Assembly: GCA_945862235.1 (NCBI GenBank)
Contig: CAMAYU010000058.1
Span: forward strand, 1 to 32,403
DNA length: 32,403 nt
Direction of reading: 5' to 3'
Origin: Schlesneria paludicola DSM 18645
GTDB taxonomy: Bacteria; Planctomycetota; Planctomycetia; Planctomycetales; Planctomycetaceae
Both the position numbers and the translations under genes were made by a program. The notes beneath the pieces were generated by a model. The model made no database searches, was not told where the DNA came from, and saw only the letters and a list, made by a program, of their open reading frames with translations. Position 1 is the stretch's first letter; each line of letters begins with the position of its first letter. Of this stretch, positions 7,691 through 15,178 are shown in pieces.

Positions 7691-8868
7691 CTCAAGTACT
7701 CCGACTTCAGCCACTCCAAGCATTCGCGCCGTGCGGGCAACAGCGACCGCAGATCGACCCCATCCGCCGCCCACTCCTTCAACCGTCGCACTTCGTCCGG
7801 CAACTGCGCCTCATCGACCGGCCCCAACGGCACCTGCCGCGACTTCGACCGAGCCAGCGCGAGTTCCGTCTCAGCCGACGCCAGAAAGTCGATCAACTTC
7901 CGAGCCGCCTCCACCCGCTTCGTCCCCTTGATGATGGCCACCGTGTTCGGAATGCAGATGGTTTTTGTCTTCGACTCCGTCTTCTTTTCGGCCTTAGGCT
8001 TTGTCCCCTCGCCCCGGCTTTGTGGGGAGAGGGCTAGGGTGAGGGGGACTTCGCTTTTGTTCTCGGCTTCTCTTCCTTCCTCACCCGGTTGAGGAGAGGG
8101 AGTCAGAAGCACACGCACCGGCAGCATCTCAACCGGCTTCCCCTCATCCAGCGCGACGAAGAAGTCGTCGGTATCCGTCAGTCCCGCACTGCTCACGCCC
8201 TGCGCGACGAGGTCCTTCACCGCGCCATTGCCATCCACTTCACGAACGCCGCGCAGACGCAGGTGATGATGCCACTCCTTCAATCGCTCCGGCCCCCACT
8301 CATTCCAGAGGACCGTGTAATGCGTGAGCGTCGTCCCGAAGAGCGGCTTCGCGACGGCAACGCTGGCTGGCTCGAATGCGAACAGATTCTGAACCGCCTC
8401 GTCATCGGCAGAGTCTTCGCGTGTGTTGACGATCTGCACGCGCAGCCGCGCGGCGAAGCCGACCCAATGTCCGTCCGAGTCACGATACTTTTCGGGCAAC
8501 CGGTTCCAGCCCGTCCCTTTGTGTGGCTCAAGCAACCCCTGCGCTTGCAGGTCCACCGTCCCGAGCAACTCGTTGTTCCAGAACACATCGCACCGAGGCC
8601 GCTGTCGCTCGGACACGATCAAGTTGACGAGTCCCAGCGACTTCGTGGCCTCGGTGTCGTACCGCACATCGACCCGGATGCCGGACTGTTTCTCGAAGTC
8701 CTTCAAGATGGCGTCGGCATAGACCGAATCGTGAGCACAGTAGACAACCAGCGAATCCGAACCGCTTCCGGTTCCCGGCATCCCCGCGAACCACAGGCCC
8801 GTCAGTGCGATTGCCGAGACAACCGGAAGCAACACCAGCCAGCGGCCGTTTGAAGTTTGTGAACTCAC
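7687..8868 (-). CDS. ABC transporter substrate-binding protein, Fe3+ (FbpA/AfuA-like) type
   Basis: From the GTG at 8866-8868 (AGGA 11 bases upstream) this is 393 residues. It begins with a signal/anchor segment (WLVLLPVVSAIALTGLWFAG, 10-29), then the family start DSLVVYCAHDSVYADAI, CDVFWNNELLGT, and the C-terminal ICIPNTVAIIKGTKRVEAA helix pair. These match periplasmic Fe3+-type binding proteins of the importer encoded downstream. About 45 residues from 256 to 300 (TPSPQPGEEGRE, LTLALSPQSRGEG, then Lys/Thr-rich) are translated dispersed repeat, replacing the short turn normally found before IPNTV. The open frame extends upstream to 9309, but that part runs through a repeat and overlaps another gene, so it was not used. 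Ligand not provable: iron, thiamine or another oxyanion-bound metal are possible. Confidence 0.88.
   Translation of the reverse strand: MSSQTSNGRWLVLLPVVSAIALTGLWFAGMPGTGSGSDSLVVYCAHDSVYADAILKDFEKQSGIRVDVRYDTEATKSLGLVNLIVSERQRPRCDVFWNNELLGTVDLQAQGLLEPHKGTGWNRLPEKYRDSDGHWVGFAARLRVQIVNTREDSADDEAVQNLFAFEPASVAVAKPLFGTTLTHYTVLWNEWGPERLKEWHHHLRLRGVREVDGNGAVKDLVAQGVSSAGLTDTDDFFVALDEGKPVEMLPVRVLLTPSPQPGEEGREAENKSEVPLTLALSPQSRGEGTKPKAEKKTESKTKTICIPNTVAIIKGTKRVEAARKLIDFLASAETELALARSKSRQVPLGPVDEAQLPDEVRRLKEWAADGVDLRSLLPARRECLEWLKSEYLR
8003..8103. repeat. Dispersed repeat family A, copy 2 plus adjoining partial copy
   Basis: The first 45 bp are identical to the copy at 6422-6466 apart from one base. A shorter related hairpin (CTCACCCGGTTGAGGAGAGG core) follows at 8077-8103. 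Both are translated in the binding-protein gene. Lys-rich codons flank this copy as they do the one in the permease, suggesting the mobile unit may be longer than the palindrome. Confidence 0.88.
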
Positions 8869-8897
8869 CGAATTTGATTCCTGTTGCAAGCGATCTT

Positions 8898-8931
8898 GTC
8901 CCCTCTCCCCGCAGAGCCGGGGCGAGGGGAC
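8898..8931. repeat. Dispersed repeat family A, copy 3 (short hairpin)
   Basis: GTCCCCTC...GGGGCGAGGGGAC forms a GC-rich hairpin in the 89 bp between the lipoprotein stop (8958) and the binding-protein start (8868). It sits in the leader just upstream of the latter's ribosome site and could affect coupling between the two genes. Confidence 0.82.
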
Positions 8932-8957
8932 CGGAAAGGAACTCTTGGAATAGTCCA

Positions 8958-9341
8958 CTACCTGTTCGACTCTGTCCCGCCGGCCTTGCCGTCGGCCCCG
9001 ACGAGGATGACGTATTTCTTTCCCACGGCGAGTTCGACTTCGGGTGTGAGTTCCTGGGCCTCTCCGCCTCGGGTCACCTTGACCGTCTTGATCACGGTCG
9101 TCTGCTGGCCGACGGCCAAGGGAACCGACTTCCCCGGAGCCACATTGTTGGTGTTGGCGTTTCCCTGCGACTGGCCGTTGGCCGTCTTCATGCCGTAGGT
9201 CACGGAGACATCGATCGCGGCGTTGCTGCGGTTGTCGACCGTGATCAACCATTCGTTCGGAGCGGGCACGCTGCAACCGAGCAGCAGCGCTGACAGCATT
9301 GCGACGCACAGACCCTGCGTTGATTTACCATCCCAATTCAT
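8958..9341 (-). CDS. Small lipoprotein of unknown function
   Basis: It encodes 127 residues with a lipoprotein signal (CVAMLSALLLGC, Cys at about 23) and a mature part that looks like a single beta-sandwich: EWLITVDNRSNAAIDVSVTY, VPLAVGQQTTVIKTVKVTRG, ELAVGKKYVILVGADGK. The ATG at 9339-9341 has a strong GGAGGA seven bases upstream; 14 in-frame codons before it were rejected. It is first in the same-strand run that continues with the ABC importer genes, 89 bp away, so a link to substrate delivery is possible but unproven. An intrinsic terminator ends 25 bp upstream of its start, so it must use its own promoter or depend on read-through. I do not recognise the family. Confidence 0.85.
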   Translation of the reverse strand: MNWDGKSTQGLCVAMLSALLLGCSVPAPNEWLITVDNRSNAAIDVSVTYGMKTANGQSQGNANTNNVAPGKSVPLAVGQQTTVIKTVKVTRGGEAQELTPEVELAVGKKYVILVGADGKAGGTESNR

Positions 9342-9366
9342 GAGCTTTCCTCCGGCGACACTCTGG

Positions 9367-9401
9367 AAAAAAACCACGCCCACGGAGACCGCAGGCGTGG
9401 T
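9367..9401 (-). terminator. Intrinsic terminator for the rhodanese-desaturase-coiled-coil operon
   Basis: On the minus strand an ACCACGCC/GGCGTGGT stem, extended by CGG/CCG around a TCT loop, is followed immediately by seven T residues. It lies 26 bp past the stop of the coiled-coil gene, and its T tract ends 25 bp before the next gene's ATG, close to that gene's Shine-Dalgarno sequence. Confidence 0.88.
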
Positions 9402-9426
9402 GTGATGATCTGGAAATCGGACTCGA

Positions 9427-11082
9427 TCACTTCGACTTGTTCTTCTCTTTGCCCTTCTCGAGCGCGTCGAAGTAGCTCTTGATCCCGTCGTGATAGCCGG
9501 GAGGAATCTGCTCGGTGTTGAGGGCTTCCATCGCCCCTTGTTTCACGGTTTGGACGAGGGCCTTGTAGTCGCGGACGACTTCGCCTTTTTCGTTCTCGCC
9601 CTTTTGCTGCATCGACATCAGCATTTTGCCCGCGACGACCGCCGACTTGGACTGTTCGGACTTGAAGCCCGTCTCAACCGAGTCATCTTCGGGAGCCTCG
9701 CCCCCTTTGCCAAAGCCGCGTTCGCCTTGGAAGTCTTTCCCCTTCTCTTGCTCCTCTTCCGACTCGGCCCCGCCCTCGGCGAGCAACTGCGCGTAAAGCT
9801 TTTCGTAATCTTCCAGCGTCTTGAACTCACCGGTCTTCTGTCCGTCGAGCTTCTCCTGTTCGTTCAGTTTCTTGGCCTGCTGGATCGCCTTGAGAGCCTG
9901 CTCCAATTCCTTGAGGTCTTTCATCGCCTGTTCGAGGTCTTGGAGTTCCGCCTGCGAGAGTTCGAGCGACTTCATCGCCGATTCGAGTGCCTCTTGCGAC
10001 AGATCACTCTGCTCGGACAGTTCGAGTTGCTCCATCGCCCGTTCGAGGGCCGACGCAAGTTGTTCGTTGTTGAGCTTGTCCTTGGCCAACTCTTCGAGGG
10101 CACCCAACTTCTCCTTGAGTTGCTGCATCAACTCGGATCGTTCAACCGGGTCTTTCGTTTGAGCCAGCTTCTGCAACGCCTGCTTAATGTCGTTCAGTTC
10201 CTTCTGAACGCCACCCGCATCGCCCTGCTGGAGTTCGTCCATCCACTTTTCGAGCTTCTCATCTTTGTTGGCTCCAAACTGCTGATCGCCCGACGGCGAG
10301 TTCTTCAGCAAGTCCTTCAACCGCTCGGCACTGATCTGCCTCCACAACTTGCCAATGTCCTTCTGCTCGCCCATTAACTCCTTGAGATTGTCGAGCTTCC
10401 GATCGGGCTGCATCTTGTTGAAGGCGAGTTTGAGTTCATCAATCGCATCGTCGGTCGCGTTGTGTTCTTCATGCTCTTCCACCTTCTTGCGAACCTCATC
10501 CAGACGAAGCTGCGTCGCGAGCTTGGCCTGCTCCAATCGCTCGTGTCGTTTCTCGACGAGACTAGCTTTGGCGACCTTTCCAAACGGATCGAGTTGTGGC
10601 AGCGAGAGAACCAGCGCCGCGATCCCTGCCGGAACCCAGACCGCGTGCCAGAACCGCGTCTGCCATTCGAACGGCAACACGCGCTCGGGAGAGACATGCT
10701 TCGCACGCGCCTCGGCTGACTTCACGACCAGCGGCTGATACTCGCCCGCCGACGTGTCGATCAGCGACAGCGTGAGATACAGGTCTTTGGCTCCGGTCGA
10801 ACGATCAACCAGCCGCGCCGCATCGGGGAGCGTCGGTTGACGATGAACGAGCAGAGCCACCAGCCCCGCCAAGACCGGCACGGCAGCAAACGCCAACCAC
10901 GTCGTGTTCGAGGCATCAAGCCACCCCGGCGTAAGTCCCGTCAATCGCGCCGCCAACAACGCCGTCGCGAACACTCCGCACAGGACCAGAAACGCCCAGA
11001 AGAAGCTCCTCCCGACAGCGGCCAGCCGCATCCGCTGAGCAACTTTCAACAACAACTGGTAGGCAACAGAAGACTCAGCCAT
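9427..11082 (-). CDS. Membrane-anchored coiled-coil protein (DUF4175-like)
   Basis: The protein has 551 residues. Three hydrophobic segments occur near 28-48, 58-80 and 145-165. Then comes a very long Glu/Lys/Gln/Leu-rich helical stretch (about 175-450, e.g. ELKLAFNKMQPDRKLDNLKE and LEQAMKDLKELEQALKAIQQ) typical of extended coiled coil. A Gly/Glu-rich segment and a short helical C-terminus follow. This layout resembles DUF4175-type proteins, often found in bacteria near MoxR/vWA modules. The ATG at 11080-11082 with GGTGAGG five bases upstream is preferred; an in-frame ATG at 11142 overlaps the desaturase stop and would add 20 residues. It is last in its operon, directly before the terminator. 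Function unknown; structural or scaffold role is a guess. Confidence 0.82.
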   Translation of the reverse strand: MAESSVAYQLLLKVAQRMRLAAVGRSFFWAFLVLCGVFATALLAARLTGLTPGWLDASNTTWLAFAAVPVLAGLVALLVHRQPTLPDAARLVDRSTGAKDLYLTLSLIDTSAGEYQPLVVKSAEARAKHVSPERVLPFEWQTRFWHAVWVPAGIAALVLSLPQLDPFGKVAKASLVEKRHERLEQAKLATQLRLDEVRKKVEEHEEHNATDDAIDELKLAFNKMQPDRKLDNLKELMGEQKDIGKLWRQISAERLKDLLKNSPSGDQQFGANKDEKLEKWMDELQQGDAGGVQKELNDIKQALQKLAQTKDPVERSELMQQLKEKLGALEELAKDKLNNEQLASALERAMEQLELSEQSDLSQEALESAMKSLELSQAELQDLEQAMKDLKELEQALKAIQQAKKLNEQEKLDGQKTGEFKTLEDYEKLYAQLLAEGGAESEEEQEKGKDFQGERGFGKGGEAPEDDSVETGFKSEQSKSAVVAGKMLMSMQQKGENEKGEVVRDYKALVQTVKQGAMEALNTEQIPPGYHDGIKSYFDALEKGKEKNKSK

Positions 11083-11134
11083 GACTACCTCACCCGCCGG
11101 GAGACACTTTGTCTGATGATCGACCGGCAGCAGC

Positions 11135-12028
11135 TTAGCCATCGATCTTTTCTGCGGCAAGCGGTTTCTTTTGAGGCGAGTCCAACTTGGCCAAGTCCCC
11201 GACCGGTTGCTCGCGTTGGAATTCAAGTACGGAGGCGGGGCGTTGAGCTGCGGGGATCGACAGCAATCCCGCCAACGTCTCCCAGCGAGAATCGTCAAAT
11301 TCGTCGAGGCCCAGTCGCAGCGATTGGCAGTCCTCGCACTGACGGAGCGTTCCTCCCAGCCGATCCCACCACGAGAAGACTGTCGCATAGTTCGAGTTGG
11401 TTTCGACCGGCTCGCGCGAGTGATGCACCTTGTGCAGGAACGGCGTCACGATCCCTAGTGCCAGCCACCGGTCGAGACTGCCCACCGAAATATTTGCGTG
11501 ATGAAATGCCGTCGCCGCGACGACCAGTGTTTCATGCACCAACAACTCCGCCGAAGTGACGCCGAGCAGCGGGATCAACGTGAGTCGCACGATGGCCGAC
11601 AACACCAACTCGCCGGTGTGAAACCGCAGCGCCGTGGTGACATCCATCTCGCGATCGGCATGGTGCATCCGGTGAAATCGCCACAGCAGCGGAATCACAT
11701 GATTGGCTCGATGCCAGAGGTACAACCAACCGTCCAGCAGCAACACCGCCAGCACCAGTCGCACTCCACCGGGCAACGACCACACGTGAAGCAACCCGGT
11801 GCGATGCGATTCGGTCCATGCGGCCACACCCACAGTGGCCACTCCGAACGCCAGCGCGAGCAACACAGTGTTAAGCAGTGCGAGGCACAGGCTCCGCGCC
11901 GCATGCCGCCAGCGCCCGTGAGGCTTCTCGAAAAACGGGCGTGCCGACTCCCATAACCACAGCACCACCAGGACAGTCACGAGAACCACCGGTTTCACCC
12001 ACGCGGGGACCGTGCCATTCCAGTCCAC
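11135..12028 (-). CDS. Sterol desaturase / fatty acid hydroxylase superfamily protein
   Basis: The 297-residue integral membrane protein carries the histidine clusters of the di-iron fatty-acid hydroxylase superfamily: HRANH (HX3H), FHRMHH (HX2HH), FHHAN and LHKVHHS, spread among four to five hydrophobic segments. Such enzymes hydroxylate or desaturate lipids at the membrane using O2. The start is GTG at 12026-12028 with GAGGTGG just upstream, nine bases after the rhodanese stop, so the two are co-transcribed. Its 3' end overlaps a possible early start of the coiled-coil gene. The lipid substrate (fatty acid, sterol or alkylglycerol ether) cannot be told from the sequence. Confidence 0.9.
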   Translation of the reverse strand: MDWNGTVPAWVKPVVLVTVLVVLWLWESARPFFEKPHGRWRHAARSLCLALLNTVLLALAFGVATVGVAAWTESHRTGLLHVWSLPGGVRLVLAVLLLDGWLYLWHRANHVIPLLWRFHRMHHADREMDVTTALRFHTGELVLSAIVRLTLIPLLGVTSAELLVHETLVVAATAFHHANISVGSLDRWLALGIVTPFLHKVHHSREPVETNSNYATVFSWWDRLGGTLRQCEDCQSLRLGLDEFDDSRWETLAGLLSIPAAQRPASVLEFQREQPVGDLAKLDSPQKKPLAAEKIDG

Positions 12029-12037
12029 TTGGCCACC

Positions 12038-12436
12038 TCATTTTTTCTTCGCTGGTGTGAATCCCGCATCGAGCAGTTCCTGATACCCGGCCTTCAACGG
12101 CCGCACGTCGTAGCCTTGCTTGGAAAGAATCTCACCCGCCGCCACAGAGCGGATGCCGGCCTTGCAATGCGTGTAGACGATCTTGCCCTTCGTCACCTTC
12201 TTCGCGGCCTCGGCATCCTTTTGCAGTGAGCTGAGCGGCAACAGCATGGCCGCGTCGAGATGCCCTGCATCCCATTCAGCCTGCTCGCGCACGTCGATCA
12301 GCACGGCCTCCTTGTCCGCCAGCTTCTGCTTCACCACAGCTAATGAGTCCTTGGTGTGTTCGACCGCCACCGCGTCCGCAACGCTCCACAGACAACCGGC
12401 CACGATCAAAACCAACCACGGCAAACGAACGCTCAT
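12038..12436 (-). CDS. Secreted single-domain rhodanese-like protein
   Basis: It has 132 residues with an N-terminal signal peptide (LPWLVLIVAGCLWSVADAVA) and one rhodanese domain: VLIDVREQAEWDAGHLDAA, then active-site loop HCKAGIRS with Cys91, and the closing GYDVRPLKAGYQELLDAGF. Rhodaneses of this kind transfer sulfane sulfur or carry redox sulfur in the periplasm. The ATG at 12434-12436 follows GAGGAGG at a workable distance. It is first in a three-gene operon with the hydroxylase and the coiled-coil protein. A partner protein is not evident. Confidence 0.92.
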   Translation of the reverse strand: MSVRLPWLVLIVAGCLWSVADAVAVEHTKDSLAVVKQKLADKEAVLIDVREQAEWDAGHLDAAMLLPLSSLQKDAEAAKKVTKGKIVYTHCKAGIRSVAAGEILSKQGYDVRPLKAGYQELLDAGFTPAKKK

Positions 12437-12966
12437 CCTTCATGCCTCCTCATTTTTCGCAACTCGACAATTTTGAAACGCTGTTGATCGCTTCCGGACT
12501 CCGATCAGTCTTGACCACCGAAATGCGGCAGCGGACGCGGATGATTACACAGACGACGGGAACTGCAATGCTGATCGCGCTCTACACCCGCAATCGGGTA
12601 CAGTCGCCAATGGGTGGTCTCCCATCAAAACGCTGCGTAACAAGCATATTTGAGAAGATGGCTCTGTCACTCCGCGACAGAAGACGCGATCAACATGGAA
12701 CATCCATCTGCTGAGTCACTTCGCATGAACAGCAAACGCCACTCGTGCGTTCTCGCGCCCTGTCGCGGAGCGACAGGGCGACCACCGATTGTCGATGGCG
12801 TTTACAGACCGATTGAAGCCGGAGACTGATGCAGGGTAGGCTTTGGATCGTGGCATACGTCTGCACTCCGAATCGCTTCAATTGCACAGATCCTCACGAT
12901 GCCCGGCTCACCGGAACGGAGCAGTTGTCGAACTCCCAGCCTCCTTCATTCTGAAAATGCCCCTCC
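12437..12966. other. 530-bp intergenic stretch between divergent genes, with repeat hairpins
   Basis: No credible gene lies here on either strand; short frames read through the repeats. It separates the rhodanese operon (minus) from the DUF6807 gene (plus), so both promoters should be within it, but I could not identify convincing -10/-35 pairs. Confidence 0.7.
12664..12780. repeat. Paired TGTCGCnnnGCGACA hairpins, family I
   Basis: A perfect 11-bp stem with a 3-bp loop (CGCCCTGTCGC, GGA, then the complement) is at 12756-12780. A decayed relative, CTGTCACTCCGCGACAG, lies at 12664-12680, about 80 bp away. An additional AAACGCCA/TGGCGTTT inverted pair flanks the perfect hairpin. Confidence 0.82.
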
Positions 12967-13941
12967 ATGCCGTACCGCATCTCCCGATGCCAAGTCATCC
13001 CACTACCCGATCATCGCGCGTCGTTTGTCATCGACGGGCGCGAGCGGCTTTGCTGGCACTTTGGGACGAGTTATCCCCGACCGTTCTTCTTCCCGCTGAA
13101 TGGCCCTTCGGGCGCGAGTCTGACTCGCATGGGACACCCTGGTGCGCCGAACCACGATCACCATCAATCGGTTTGGTTCGCGCATCACAAAGTTCTCGGG
13201 ATCGATTTCTGGGGAAACACGTCGGCCGCGCGCATCCGACAGAAGGAGTGGCTGGCCTATCACGATGGAGACGACGAGGCGGTGATGGCCGTGAAGCTCG
13301 GCTGGCACGACGGTCATGATCCGAAAGAGCTGATCGAACAGGAGCTGATCGTCGCTGTTCGATCGGGTGACGCAGCTCGCCCCAATGGCACGAGCGAAAC
13401 GCTGATCGAACTCCAATCGACATTCCGTCCCACGGCCGACATGCTCGAATTCGGCAAGACGAACTTCGGGTTCCTTGCCGTGCGAGTCGCCAAGAGTTTG
13501 TCGGCTCACTTCGGCGGCGGTCAGCTTTCCGATAGCGAAGGCCGAGTCGGCGAACCAGCGATCTTTGGCAACCGCGCCCGCTGGATGGACTACAGCGGAC
13601 CTGTCGTCTCGCCCGCTCTGAGCGGTGCTGTGACCGAAGGGATCACCTATTTCGATCACCCGTCCAACCCGAGCCATCCGACTCACTGGCACGTCCGCGA
13701 AGATGGCTGGATGGGAGCCTCCGCTTGCTTCGCCGAACCGTTCACGACGACCAAGGCCGCGCCGCTCGTGCTCCGTTACCTGCTGCACGCTCACGCGGAC
13801 CAGCCCGATCCCGCGCGAGCCAACTCGATCTTCGATCAGTTCGCTAAACGGACTCCCTTCACCGTGACCAAAGCCACCGTCAAGCATGAGACTTGGACGG
13901 TGAGACGGGGTGAATCGCTCGGCTCAACTCCCGTAGGGTAA
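12967..13941 (+). CDS. DUF6807 / PmoA-like family protein
   Basis: The 324-residue soluble protein has the hallmark segments of the DUF6807 (often labelled PmoA) family, common in planctomycetes: RPFFFPLNGPSGASLTRMGHP followed at once by the His-rich NHDHHQSVWFAHH and GIDFWGN near residues 40-82, then WMDYSG and a late GWMGASACFAEPF. The histidines suggest a metal or carbohydrate site; many relatives are thought to act in sugar breakdown, but activity is not established. There is no signal peptide. The ATG at 12967 has no clear ribosome site. The stop TAA lies inside the palindromic repeat shared with the convergent glycosyltransferase gene. Confidence 0.88.
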   Translation: MPYRISRCQVIPLPDHRASFVIDGRERLCWHFGTSYPRPFFFPLNGPSGASLTRMGHPGAPNHDHHQSVWFAHHKVLGIDFWGNTSAARIRQKEWLAYHDGDDEAVMAVKLGWHDGHDPKELIEQELIVAVRSGDAARPNGTSETLIELQSTFRPTADMLEFGKTNFGFLAVRVAKSLSAHFGGGQLSDSEGRVGEPAIFGNRARWMDYSGPVVSPALSGAVTEGITYFDHPSNPSHPTHWHVREDGWMGASACFAEPFTTTKAAPLVLRYLLHAHADQPDPARANSIFDQFAKRTPFTVTKATVKHETWTVRRGESLGSTPVG

Positions 13942-14005
13942 GCGTCTCGCCTGACCATCTTCTCACGTTCTCACGGAATCACGGGCAAGCGAGACGCTTA
14001 CCCTA
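13934..14005. repeat. Inverted repeat supplying both stop codons of a convergent gene pair
   Basis: Perfect 17 bp arms (TAGGGTAAGCGTCTCGC) at 13934-13950 and 13989-14005 flank a 38 bp loop. In each direction the gene ends in GGG TAA within the arm, so the same repeat base triplet terminates both the DUF6807 protein and the glycosyltransferase. The hairpin could also act as a bidirectional transcription end, although no T run is present. Confidence 0.9.
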
Positions 14006-15089
14006 AGTTTGCCAGCAGGCTGTTGATTGCCGCCAGCGCATCTTGAGTTCCATTGAGGCGACCGGCCAGCGGCGCGGTGTTGGCTCGATACTCATCGAGT
14101 CGCGACAAGAAGCGAAGCAGCGGCGCGGCCGTGAAGCGTTCCAGCGTGACCCAATCCCCCGCTCCCATCTGTTTCAGAAAGCAGGCGTTGATCCGTTGCT
14201 CGTGATGCAACTCTTCCGGAATCGCGAAGACCGGCTTGCCGAGGAAAAGGGCTTCGCCGAGGAGTTGATTTCCCGCCGCACTGACCAGCGCCGCACAGCC
14301 CGCGAGATCCTCGACGAACGCCCGTTCATCAATCGCGTGGAACGACAGCCGTCCGTCGCGAGGCCGTTCGTCCAGCCCGTAGATTCGCACGTCGAAGCCG
14401 CACGTACCCAGTGACTCCAACACGCACGCGGGAGTACTCGGCCGCAGGTACGACAACAGATAGCCTCCGTTGCTTGGCGTCATCGCGGCGAGGTCATCGC
14501 GCAGCATTGGGCCGACTTGCCGCACATGCTCGAAGCCCGACTTAAGCGGCGGCGTGTAGAACGATGACGTGACCGCCGCGTACTTGCCGCGCCCGTAGTA
14601 AGCGCGGACCGACCAGCTCATCCACCACGCATAGCGACGCAACAGCAACGGCAGTCCGCGCAGGTCATAGGCCAGCAAAACGTGTTGATGGTCGAGGCTC
14701 ATCAGTGGCACACCGGCTCGCCGCGCAGCACGAGGGAGCGCCGGATCAAAGTCGGAAATGCAGAGGTCAGGTCGTTCGGACTCGATCTGTTTGAACAATC
14801 CGTTCACGATGGACGGCAACTCAAACCCGGCGTACTTCAGTCCGCACCAGATCGACTTGAAGAGGTCCAGCTTGCCGCCGGTGTATCGAAACTTCAGTCC
14901 CTCGATCCGCACCAACTGCACGTTCTCGACTGCGTTGTCTGCCCCATACGACTTCATCAGGAAGTCATACGCATCGTCAGGAGCAAACAGCACGAGCTCA
15001 TGTTCATGCCGCAGGTGTTCGACCAATGTCCTCACACGCACGGCATGTCCGCGACCTTCACCTGCCATGCTGTAGAAGATCTTCGCCAC
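13998..15089 (-). CDS. Glycosyltransferase (GT28/GT1-like, MJ1255 type)
   Basis: About 363 residues with two Rossmann-like halves. The N-terminus KIFYSMAGEGRGHAVR resembles the GxGHxxR acceptor-side loop of MurG-like and UDP-sugar transferases. The donor half has a sheet LLSYLRPS, then ALVSAAGNQLLGEALFLGKP and IPEELHHEQRINACFLKQMG, matching the family's nucleotide-sugar motif. It probably glycosylates a lipid or cell-surface acceptor in the cytoplasm. The GTG at 15087-15089, nine bases after GGGAGG, is favoured; a TTG three codons earlier abuts the ribosome site and is unlikely. The gene lies 75 bp after a lipoprotein gene and 600 bp after btaB, so a lipid acceptor is conceivable but not shown. 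Confidence 0.85.
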   Translation of the reverse strand: MAKIFYSMAGEGRGHAVRVRTLVEHLRHEHELVLFAPDDAYDFLMKSYGADNAVENVQLVRIEGLKFRYTGGKLDLFKSIWCGLKYAGFELPSIVNGLFKQIESERPDLCISDFDPALPRAARRAGVPLMSLDHQHVLLAYDLRGLPLLLRRYAWWMSWSVRAYYGRGKYAAVTSSFYTPPLKSGFEHVRQVGPMLRDDLAAMTPSNGGYLLSYLRPSTPACVLESLGTCGFDVRIYGLDERPRDGRLSFHAIDERAFVEDLAGCAALVSAAGNQLLGEALFLGKPVFAIPEELHHEQRINACFLKQMGAGDWVTLERFTAAPLLRFLSRLDEYRANTAPLAGRLNGTQDALAAINSLLANLG

Positions 15090-15118
15090 GCTGACCAACC
15101 TCCCACAGGTCCTGCCTT

Positions 15119-15178
15119 GCCCCCTCGCCCCAACTCGGGCACCGCTTCGGTGGTCGGGAGAGGGCTAGGGTGAGGGAG
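15119..15178. repeat. Dispersed repeat family A, copy 4
   Basis: The stretch GCCCCCTCGCCCCAACTCGG...AGAGGGCTAGGGTGAGGGAG belongs to family A, with a longer loop that resembles copy 5 at 18646. Its right end overlaps the 3' end of the lipoprotein gene and supplies the TAG stop (CCCTCACCCTAG on the minus strand). Confidence 0.9.

Noticed and set aside
8869..9309. N-terminal extension of the substrate-binding protein frame
   Set aside because: It runs through a repeat and across the well-supported lipoprotein gene; the GTG at 8868 directly precedes the signal segment.
9490..10377. 295-codon open frame on the plus strand
   Set aside because: It is a mirror of the Glu/Lys/Leu-rich coiled-coil gene, giving a Phe/Leu-rich artefact.
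13003..13887. 294-codon open frame on the minus strand
   Set aside because: It is antisense to the DUF6807 gene, whose own frame has clear family motifs.
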